DNA from: an uncultured Gammaproteobacteria bacterium
Lineage (GTDB): Bacteria > Pseudomonadota > Gammaproteobacteria > GCA-001735895
DNA: 5,158 nt
Reading direction: 5' to 3'
Assembly: GCA_937980285.1 (NCBI GenBank)
Contig: CALJQI010000053.1
Location: forward strand, 1 to 5,158
The stretch's first letter is position 1; each line of letters begins with the position of its first letter. The translations under genes and the position numbers were made by a program. The notes under the pieces were generated by a model, which searched no databases, was not told where the DNA came from, and saw only the letters and a list, made by a program, of their open reading frames with translations. Below are positions 1 to 5,158 of the stretch, piece by piece.

Positions 1-1
1 C

Positions 2-82
2 TATTTTATTTATCCGGGCGGCACAGGTTTGATTTCGGGTTCGCTATTCGGCCGCCTCGCGGGAAACTCGGCGGCGGGCTGA
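2..82 (+). CDS. C-terminal end of an upstream gene (partial, unidentified)
   Basis: The frame beginning at base 2 is open from the window edge to a TGA at 80-82 and gives 26 residues. They start YFIYPGGTGLISGS and end GRLAGNSAAG. The peptide is hydrophobic and rich in glycine and small residues, as in the last membrane segment of an integral membrane protein. No family can be recognised from so little. In its favour, the stop lies just before a candidate promoter and the codons look ordinary for the region. Against it, frame 1 is also open across this stretch (to 162), and its product looks less protein-like. Seen: an open frame and its stop. Inferred: that it is coding. Confidence 0.4.
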   Translation, partial: YFIYPGGTGLISGSLFGRLAGNSAAG

Positions 83-123
83 AAGCCAGTCATCGCGCTA
101 CTTCCAGCGTAATTGTTAGGGGC

Positions 124-132
124 TGCTATACT
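124..132 (+). promoter_or_regulatory. Candidate extended -10 sigma-70 promoter
   Basis: TGCTATACT matches the extended -10 form TGnTATAAT with one mismatch in the hexamer (TATACT, 127-132). No good -35 hexamer lies 16-18 bases upstream (around 103-110 the sequence is ttccagcg), but extended -10 promoters often do without one. Transcription would start near 139-140, giving a leader of about 33 bases before the ATG at 173. It is the only convincing promoter-like element in the window and could drive the whole cluster. This is a by-eye match only. Confidence 0.4.
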
Positions 133-160
133 CATCAGGCAATCAGCTTGGTACACATAT

Positions 161-166
161 AAGGAG
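161..166 (+). promoter_or_regulatory. Ribosome binding site for the first full gene
   Basis: AAGGAG is a near-perfect Shine-Dalgarno sequence placed 6 bases before the ATG at 173. It decides the start: the longer in-frame reading from a TTG at 113 would begin upstream of the candidate promoter's start point and has no comparable site. Confidence 0.8.
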
Positions 167-172
167 TCGCAA

Positions 173-925
173 ATGGGTGATATATACGCAACACCCGAGG
201 CCGATCTGGCGCAGAATATCGAATCCTACCGCGCCGGTGGAAACATCGATGATGCGGTTGCAGGTAATTTCGAAGTCAACATGTTGGAAACCCTGGGTGA
301 AGCCTGGCGCGGGCTCAAGGGATTCAAGCTCAAATTCTTTATCGCGATGTTGCTTTACATCGCGGTAATCTTTGTCGCCACCATCGCCTTCGGCGTGGTG
401 GCCGCCCTGTTGCAGACGACGGGCGCCGATCCGAGCATCGGCGCCATCCTCAGTATCGTGTTCCAGCTGATAATTACCGTGGTCGGTCTGCCGATGAGTC
501 TCGCGGTACTGATCATGGCCATGCGTCACGCCAACAACAAGCCGGTCTCGGCCGGGGAAATCTTCCGACATTTTGGTGTCGTCTTTAGTTTGTTCCTCGC
601 CTACCTGATGCTGACGATATTTATCCTGATCGGTTTGGCCTTGCTGGTTATTCCCGGCATCTACCTGATGTTCGCCTATATTTTCGCGATGCCGTTGATC
701 CTGGAAAAGAAAATGGGCGCCTGGCAGGCACTGGAGACTTCACGCAGGGCGTCTACCAAGGTATGGTTTCGCCTGTTCGGCCTGATGTGGCTGGTGTCGC
801 TGATCAACCTGCTTGGCATGATCACCGTAATCGGCTGGATCTGGACCGTGCCGTGGACGGTGCTGACCATATCGATGGTTTACCAGAAGATATTCGGGGT
901 CGAAGCCCATACCCTCGCTGATTAA
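173..925 (+). CDS. Polytopic inner-membrane protein, YciC/DUF975-like
   Basis: A 250-residue integral membrane protein of unknown function. The first ~50 residues are polar and probably cytoplasmic. They begin MGDIYATPEADL, recalling the short Y-x-x-P-x-A leader of many small membrane proteins of this type. About six hydrophobic segments follow, near residues 53-80, 88-117, 135-158, 159-177, 198-219 and 222-240. The best family signature is residues 159-194: a VIPGIYLMF turn, a membrane segment, then PLILEKKMGAWQALETSRRAS. This P-G-I-Y ... E-x-x-x-x-x-x-A-x-x-x-S pattern is typical of YciC (UPF0259), DUF975 and related proteins. The start is fixed by AAGGAG at 161-166. The gene ends 11 bases before the RDD gene, so it is probably cotranscribed with it as first gene of the operon. 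No catalytic residues are apparent. The class is confident; the exact family is not. Confidence 0.85.
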   Translation: MGDIYATPEADLAQNIESYRAGGNIDDAVAGNFEVNMLETLGEAWRGLKGFKLKFFIAMLLYIAVIFVATIAFGVVAALLQTTGADPSIGAILSIVFQLIITVVGLPMSLAVLIMAMRHANNKPVSAGEIFRHFGVVFSLFLAYLMLTIFILIGLALLVIPGIYLMFAYIFAMPLILEKKMGAWQALETSRRASTKVWFRLFGLMWLVSLINLLGMITVIGWIWTVPWTVLTISMVYQKIFGVEAHTLAD

Positions 926-928
926 GGA
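924..928 (+). promoter_or_regulatory. Ribosome binding site that supports a TTG start
   Basis: AAGGA begins inside the TAA stop of the preceding gene and lies 8 bases before a TTG at 937. No ATG or GTG occurs in frame near the start of the RDD domain, so this site is the main reason for choosing TTG. The overlap of stop codon and ribosome binding site suggests that translation of the RDD protein is coupled to that of the gene before it. Confidence 0.65.
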
Positions 929-936
929 CAGGCTTT

Positions 937-1623
937 TTGCTGGATACACGTTATCGGGTTGAAATTCCGGGTGGCATCAACCTCGAGGCGCAGGTTGTCG
1001 GGCCGATTCCGCGGTCGCTGGCATTCGCCATCGACCTGGCCATTCGCGGCATCATCGTGTTCGTGTTGTCGATCGCCGCGATACCATTCGGCGCTTTCGG
1101 ACTCGGCGGCGGATTTTTCCTGATTTTCCTGTTCGCCATCGAATGGCTTTACCCGGTGCTGTTCGAAGTGTTCTGGCGCGGGCAGACTCCGGGCAAGAAG
1201 GCGCTCGGTATATCGGTTATCAACGACGATCTTACCCCGGTCACGCTGGGAACCTCGCTGGTGCGAAACCTGCTGCGCTCGATCGACTTCCTGCCCCTGT
1301 TTTACCTGGCCGGGCTGGTGACGATGCTGTGCAATCGCCGCTTTCAGCGGCTCGGCGACCTGGCCGCGGGCACGCTGGTCATCAGCGTGCGCGAATCGAG
1401 CCGGCCGGCTTCGCAAAAAGACATCGTTCCGCTGGCGCCGTCGACAGCGCTGTTGCGTGCCGAGCAAACCTCGATCATCGATTTCCTGCAGCGCAGTTCA
1501 CAGCTGTCCGAGCCGCGCCAGAAAGAGCTTGCCAGCCTGCTCGAGGGAGTAACCCATGAGAAGAACGAAAACGGTGTCGAAAAATTGCATCGCATGGGCG
1601 CCTGGTTCCTGGGGGTAAGATGA
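937..1623 (+). CDS. RDD family membrane protein
   Basis: A 228-residue protein with a complete RDD domain (Pfam family named for conserved Arg-Asp-Asp) at about residues 22-152. The first pair is visible as PRSLAFAID (R26, D33), and the last Asp is in RLGDLAAGTLVI (D141). Between them lies the characteristic GQTPGKKALGISVI (residues 82-95), where G86, K87 and G91 are typical. Three hydrophobic segments are near residues 28-48, 55-79 and 113-131. A polar, probably cytoplasmic tail of about 75 residues follows. It has a helical stretch (DFLQRSSQLSEPRQKELASL) and ends HRMGAWFLGVR, a short hydrophobic terminus of the kind I associate with RDD proteins from this type of cluster. The start is TTG, supported by AAGGA at 924-928. 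The stop overlaps the next start as ATGA. RDD proteins are of mixed or unknown function, and some have been linked to ion transport. In this setting a structural or scaffold role beside the SpoIIM-like protein is inference. Confidence 0.93.
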   Translation: MLDTRYRVEIPGGINLEAQVVGPIPRSLAFAIDLAIRGIIVFVLSIAAIPFGAFGLGGGFFLIFLFAIEWLYPVLFEVFWRGQTPGKKALGISVINDDLTPVTLGTSLVRNLLRSIDFLPLFYLAGLVTMLCNRRFQRLGDLAAGTLVISVRESSRPASQKDIVPLAPSTALLRAEQTSIIDFLQRSSQLSEPRQKELASLLEGVTHEKNENGVEKLHRMGAWFLGVR

Positions 1624-2576
1624 AGCAGCACGCTTTCGAGGCACAAAACCAGCCCGTCTGGGAACTGATCGAAGCCGCGCTGGAAAAGCCGTCGCAGGAA
1701 GACAACAGCAAGCTTCTGGCCGAGCATTACCTGCTGCTTTGCCAGCACCTCGCGATCGCCAAGGAACGGCTCTACGACGCGACGCTGGTGGAGCGCCTGA
1801 ACAACCTGGTGCTGGCGCTGTACCGCGAACTCTATCGCTACCGCTCCGAGACCCGGCTTAATTTTTACGCGTTCTTCAAGCGTGATTTTCCGCTGGCGAT
1901 CTACCGTCACCGCTATTTCATTGCACTGGCCCTGCTGGTTTTCGTATTGCCAGGGCTGATTGTCGGCAGCTGGACTTACTTCGACGACGAGGCGATTTAT
2001 ACCATCCATGGTCCGGCCGAAGTCAGGGGCATGGAGCGCATGTACGATCCGGAGGCGCGTAAACTCGGGCGGGAGCGCGAGGCGGACACCGATATATTCA
2101 TGTTCGGCTTTTACATCAAGAACAATATCAGCGTCGCTTTCCGCTGTTTTGCCGGCGGCATACTGGTTGGCATCGGCACGCTGCTGGTACTGTTTTTCAA
2201 TGGCCTGTTCATCGGCAGCGTCGCCGGGCATTTAACGCGGCTCGATTATGTCGACACCTTTTACCCCTTCGTTGTCGGTCACGGTTCTTTCGAGCTGACC
2301 GCGATCGTGTTCAGCGGCGCCGCCGGACTCAGGCTCGGTTACGCGATTATCAATCCGGGGCCGTTCAGCCGGCTCGATTCGCTGCGTCTTTCCGGGCGCG
2401 ACGCGGTGCCGATGCTGTACGGTATATTCCTGATGCTCGTAATCGCGGCCTTTCTCGAGGCGTTCTGGTCTTCGAGTACCACCCTCGGCAATGAAATCAA
2501 GTATGCGGTCGGCGCGCTGTTATGGGCGCTGGTGCTGCTTTACTCGTTTTCCGGACGGCGTTATGAATCTCGATAA
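1620..2576 (+). CDS. SpoIIM-like (DUF95, COG1300) membrane protein
   Basis: A 318-residue member of the stage II sporulation protein M family. Residues 1-90 are polar and helical, probably cytoplasmic. Hydrophobic segments lie near 98-117, 172-202, 215-240, 262-282 and 294-310. Between the first and second is a charged loop (about 118-165). Family signatures in order: MFGFYIKNNISVAF (161-174), a glycine-rich segment ending in FFNGLFIGS (192-200), VVGHGSFELTAIVFSGAAGLRLG (218-240) with H221, G222 and E225, and AAFLEAFWSS (276-285) with E280. In Bacillus, SpoIIM works with the peptidoglycan hydrolases SpoIID and SpoIIP during engulfment. No such partner is encoded here and the likely host does not sporulate, so the 'sporulation' name should not be read as function. 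The ATG overlaps the RDD stop (ATGA), and the 3' end overlaps the next gene by 14 bases. Assignment to the family is strong; the role in this organism is unknown. Confidence 0.93.
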   Translation: MKQHAFEAQNQPVWELIEAALEKPSQEDNSKLLAEHYLLLCQHLAIAKERLYDATLVERLNNLVLALYRELYRYRSETRLNFYAFFKRDFPLAIYRHRYFIALALLVFVLPGLIVGSWTYFDDEAIYTIHGPAEVRGMERMYDPEARKLGREREADTDIFMFGFYIKNNISVAFRCFAGGILVGIGTLLVLFFNGLFIGSVAGHLTRLDYVDTFYPFVVGHGSFELTAIVFSGAAGLRLGYAIINPGPFSRLDSLRLSGRDAVPMLYGIFLMLVIAAFLEAFWSSSTTLGNEIKYAVGALLWALVLLYSFSGRRYESR

Positions 2577-4053
2577 GCTGCAGGTGAACGCCATTATCCG
2601 TTCGGGATGGCAGTCGGTAGACCTCGGCTTTCTGATGGCGCGCGCCTGGTTCCGGCCGCTCTACCTGGCCGGCCTGTTGGCGATGCTGCCGCTGGCGCTG
2701 GTGTTATGGCTGATATTCTGGCAATCGCCGTTCTGGGCGCTGGCAATTACCTGGTGGCTCAAGCCTTTCTGGGAGCGGATGCCGCTGTTCATCGCCAGCC
2801 GCAAGCTGTTCGGCGAGGAGGCGAGCCCGTGGTCTAGTATCCGTTCTTTTCCATTGAAAGATATTCTGCCGTGGTTGCTGTGGCGCCGCTTTTCGATGCA
2901 GCGCGCCTTCGATAACCCGGTCACCGTGCTCGAGGAACTGAAGGGCGAACAGCGCCGCCAGCGGCTGCGCGTGCTGCACGGCAAGTACAGCGACGTTGCG
3001 CTGGGCAACCAGTTCATCTGCTTCTGTTTCGAACTGCTGGCCTGTTTCGGCATTGCCCTGATACTCGATTTTTTTACGCCCGAGTCGTTCGACCTCAAAC
3101 TTTACGACGTCTATGGCGATCTTAGCCTGCTCGGCGCGTGGGTATTCAGCCTGTCGGGCCTGCTGGCGATGACGCTGACGATGCCGTTTCACAGCATGGC
3201 CGGATTTGCGCTCTACCTGAATCGCCGAATCGAACTCGAAGCCTGGGATATCGAGATCAGTTTCCGTAACCTGGCCAATCGCAAGCGTATCGGCGAATCG
3301 CGGCCGGCCGGCCTGCTGGCCTCGATGGTGCTGGCGTCACTGATTGCCCTGGCGATTCCGGGCGGCGCCGAAGCGGCGATCGACCACGACCGCGAGTCGG
3401 CGTCGAAGCTGATCGAGGAGGTGCTGCAGGGAGAGGATTTCGGCCAGCAAAGAACGGTACGCAAATGGCGTTTCAAGGACTGGAGCGAGGAAGTCGATGA
3501 AGAGTCCTTCCCCGAATGGATGATCGAGTTTTTCGAATGGTGGGAGGAGAACGTCGACTGGTCGACAGATTTCAGCGGCGCCGCCGGGCTGCTCAAGATC
3601 GTGCTGGTAATTCTTGCGCTCGTGCTGGTGATATACCTGTTGCGTCGCTATCGCGGACCGCTGTCGAGCCTGGGTCGCGGCGCGAGGCGTGAAACCGCGC
3701 CCGAGGTGCTGTTCGGTCTCGATGTCACGCCGCAAAGCCTGCCCGCCGACGTGCCGGCGCAGGTGATGCAGCTATGGGCGGCGGGCAGTTATCGCGAGGC
3801 CTTGAGCCTGCTTTACCGTGCCTCGCTTTCGCGCCTGATCGAAAAGTACGAGCTCGCGTTTCGCGCCAGCCATACCGAAGCGGAATGCGCCGCGCTGGTC
3901 AGGGCCCAGGGCGTCGATTCTTTGAGCGAGTATTTCTGGCAATTAACCCTGGTGTGGCGGCGACTGGCGTATGGGCACCAGGTGCCGGACAGTGAAATCG
4001 TGCAGGACCTGTGCCAGGGCTGGACGAGCGAGTTTACCGATGAGCCGCAATAG
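2563..4053 (+). CDS. DUF4129 domain membrane protein
   Basis: A 496-residue protein. Residues 1-30 are polar, then hydrophobic segments lie near 32-53, 149-171, 186-208, 250-268 and 342-360. The linker before the fourth carries YLNRRIELEAWDIEISFRNL (218-237), a pattern I recognise from homologues in this cluster. Between the last two membrane segments is a ~70-residue acidic, tryptophan-rich stretch, probably periplasmic. The DUF4129 domain is the C-terminal part, about 385-486: DVTPQSLPADVPAQ, WAAGSYREALSLLYRASLSRL, a T-E-A-E-C (438-442) and VWRRLAYGHQVP (464-475). DUF4129 also forms the C-terminus of TgpA-type transglutaminase-like proteins, but no transglutaminase core is present here. The ATG at 2563 is chosen over one at 2491 because the extra 24 residues (MKSSMRSARCYGRWCC...) are only the overlapped SpoIIM-like gene read in another frame. 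It overlaps that gene by 14 bases and the next by 14. The function is not established. Confidence 0.9.
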   Translation: MNLDKLQVNAIIRSGWQSVDLGFLMARAWFRPLYLAGLLAMLPLALVLWLIFWQSPFWALAITWWLKPFWERMPLFIASRKLFGEEASPWSSIRSFPLKDILPWLLWRRFSMQRAFDNPVTVLEELKGEQRRQRLRVLHGKYSDVALGNQFICFCFELLACFGIALILDFFTPESFDLKLYDVYGDLSLLGAWVFSLSGLLAMTLTMPFHSMAGFALYLNRRIELEAWDIEISFRNLANRKRIGESRPAGLLASMVLASLIALAIPGGAEAAIDHDRESASKLIEEVLQGEDFGQQRTVRKWRFKDWSEEVDEESFPEWMIEFFEWWEENVDWSTDFSGAAGLLKIVLVILALVLVIYLLRRYRGPLSSLGRGARRETAPEVLFGLDVTPQSLPADVPAQVMQLWAAGSYREALSLLYRASLSRLIEKYELAFRASHTEAECAALVRAQGVDSLSEYFWQLTLVWRRLAYGHQVPDSEIVQDLCQGWTSEFTDEPQ

Positions 4054-5158
4054 ACTCCCCGTCATGCCGCTGTTGGCGCTGGTTGTGCTCGGCCTGTTTG
4101 GCTGGTTCCTCTATGTCAATATCGAGTTTTACGATGAAACCGAGGATTCGAGCTGGAGCATCGAAGCCTTGACCAATCCCTATTTCGCCGCGCAGGTATT
4201 CATGACTCGCAGCGGAATCGACACCATCGACGTCGACAGCCTGGGCCGGCTCGAACGGCTGAATTCGGTGGGTACGCTGTTTTTCAGCGACGACAACCAG
4301 GTTCAGTCGCCGCGCCAGCTGCAGCAGGTAATGGATTGGCTGGATGTCGGCGGCAACGTGATCTACAGCGCCAGCTCGGTCGCCCACGACGACGACCTGT
4401 TGCTGGCCGAGTTCGAAATCGAGGTCGACTGGGCCGACTACGATGACAAGGACAGGAGCGAGGACAAGCCGTTCAGCGAAACCATGCGCGAATACAATCG
4501 CCAACTCGAAGAAGGCAAGACCCGGGAAGAGATCGCGCAATCGCTCGCCGGCAATGAAGTTTCCCTGACCAGGGTAAGTTTTGGCGATGATATCGGCGAC
4601 CTCGACGTCGCTTTCGAAAACAGCCGGATATTGTTGCATCCATCCTTTGACGACACCGACCACGATTCGAGGCATACGCCTTTCAGCTGGTCGGCCTCGG
4701 ATCATGGTGTTCACATGATGCAGTTCGAGCTCGGCAGCGGACTGTTAACCATCGTCTCCGATCCGCAAATCTGGACTTCGTACCAGATCGATCGTCACGA
4801 CCATGCCTACCTGCTGTGGTTGCTCAGCGCGGAGGACGGGGATTTCGCGATTCTGCGCTCGGTGGTGCGCGATACCCTGTGGACACTGATCAAACGCAAC
4901 GCCAGCGAATTACTGATTGCCAGTGCCGTGTTGCTGATGCTGTGGATATGGCGCTCGGCATACCGCTTCGGCCGCCTGCAGCCTCGCGACCTGTCGCGCA
5001 CGCGCGCGCTGGGCGAACATTTTTCCACCGTTTCGCACTACCTGTGGCATCGCCGCCACGGCGGCTACCTGATCAAACCCCTGCGCCAGCAGGTGCTGCG
5101 CCGCGCCAGCCTGACCCTGCCCGAGTTTTCGCGCGCGGACCCGGAACGGCAGAACGAA
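4040..5158 (+). CDS. DUF4350 domain protein (3' end beyond window)
   Basis: An open frame of 373 codons that runs off the window with no stop. It starts MSRNRLPVMPLLALVVLGLF: residues ~8-27 are an uncleaved signal anchor or first membrane segment. A soluble, probably periplasmic domain follows (about 30-285), and a second membrane segment lies at about 289-304 (SELLIASAVLLMLWIW). A basic, probably cytoplasmic part (RSAYRFGRLQPRDLSRTRALGEHFSTVSHYLW...) runs to the edge. DUF4350 hallmarks are NPYFAAQVFMTRSGI (46-60), LQQVMDWLDVGGNVIYSAS with G104-G105-N106, GSGLLTIVSDPQIWTS, and DRHDHAYLLWLL (H253, H255). The GGxxI strand-turn fits the glutamine-amidotransferase-like fold ascribed to the family, but I see no catalytic cysteine triad. 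The soluble domain is very acidic. The start overlaps the DUF4129 gene by 14 bases; a weak GAGCGAG (4025-4031) could serve as ribosome binding site. Only the last portion should be missing. Confidence 0.88.
   Translation, partial: MSRNRLPVMPLLALVVLGLFGWFLYVNIEFYDETEDSSWSIEALTNPYFAAQVFMTRSGIDTIDVDSLGRLERLNSVGTLFFSDDNQVQSPRQLQQVMDWLDVGGNVIYSASSVAHDDDLLLAEFEIEVDWADYDDKDRSEDKPFSETMREYNRQLEEGKTREEIAQSLAGNEVSLTRVSFGDDIGDLDVAFENSRILLHPSFDDTDHDSRHTPFSWSASDHGVHMMQFELGSGLLTIVSDPQIWTSYQIDRHDHAYLLWLLSAEDGDFAILRSVVRDTLWTLIKRNASELLIASAVLLMLWIWRSAYRFGRLQPRDLSRTRALGEHFSTVSHYLWHRRHGGYLIKPLRQQVLRRASLTLPEFSRADPERQNE

Noticed and set aside
50..75. GCCGCC/GGCGGC inverted repeat as a terminator of the upstream gene
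   Set aside because: The 6-base GC stem has a 14-base loop, lies before the stop codon at 80-82, and is not followed by a T run.
83..111. Small minus-strand frame beginning at the CAT at 91-93 and running to the left (27 codons)
   Set aside because: It is proline-rich with no ribosome binding site that I can see, and it overlaps the more protein-like plus-strand C-terminus at 2-82.
113..172. Longer start (TTG at 113) for the first membrane protein
   Set aside because: It would include the candidate promoter and the AAGGAG ribosome binding site as coding sequence, and the added peptide is unlike a membrane-protein N-terminus.
922..1467. Minus-strand open frame of 181 codons opposite the RDD gene
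   Set aside because: It is a shadow of the RDD coding sequence, with a charged, repetitive composition and no recognisable domain.
1344..2231. Minus-strand open frame of 295 codons spanning the RDD/SpoIIM-like junction
   Set aside because: Its translation is low-complexity, rich in Gln, Arg, Ala and His with no family signature. It is antisense to two well-supported genes, as expected from their third-position G/C bias.
2491..2562. Longer start for the DUF4129 gene
   Set aside because: The added 24 residues are the SpoIIM-like gene read in another frame (basic and cysteine-containing). The MNLDK start at 2563 gives the short overlap seen at the next junction too.
2310..3587. 17-base direct repeat TTCAGCGGCGCCGCCGG at 2310-2326 and 3571-3587
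   Set aside because: Both copies encode FSGAAGL in frame with the favoured codons of this genome. There are only two copies, far apart in different genes, with no flanking similarity, so chance and codon bias explain them.
4034..4714. Minus-strand open frame of 226 codons opposite the DUF4350 gene
   Set aside because: The plus strand here encodes recognisable DUF4350 motifs in a frame open for 373 codons. The antisense product shows no membrane segment or motif and no convincing ribosome binding site.

Overview
The window is a single plus-strand gene cluster of inner-membrane proteins. It is GC-rich, strongly biased to G/C at third codon positions, densely packed, and has long spurious antisense reading frames. 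The protein families and their order (polytopic YciC/DUF975-like protein, RDD, SpoIIM/DUF95, DUF4129, DUF4350) resemble a cluster known from Gammaproteobacteria such as pseudomonads and xanthomonads. I infer a gammaproteobacterium but cannot place it further. There are no RNA genes, mobile elements, CRISPR arrays or convincing terminators.

Layout: positions 2-82 probably hold the last 26 codons of an upstream gene of unknown identity. Positions 83-172 are a short intergenic region with a candidate extended -10 promoter and a good ribosome binding site. Then come a 250-residue polytopic membrane protein (173-925), an RDD protein starting with TTG (937-1623), a SpoIIM-like protein (1620-2576), a DUF4129 protein (2563-4053), and a DUF4350 protein (4040 to the window edge, open at its 3' end). 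The first gap is 11 bases. The three later junctions overlap by 4, 14 and 14 bases, so this is almost certainly one translationally coupled operon.

Together: the RDD, SpoIIM-like, DUF4129 and DUF4350 families recur next to a MoxR-type AAA+ ATPase and a DUF58 (VWA-like) protein. Those two genes are not in the window and, if present, probably lie just beyond an edge. The proteins are all predicted in the inner membrane, and two of them (DUF4129, DUF4350) have large charged domains likely outside it. The likely picture is an envelope complex working with a MoxR chaperone-like ATPase. Its biochemical role is, as far as I know, not established. This is the most interesting aspect of the window: a recurring but poorly characterised system rather than a wholly new one.
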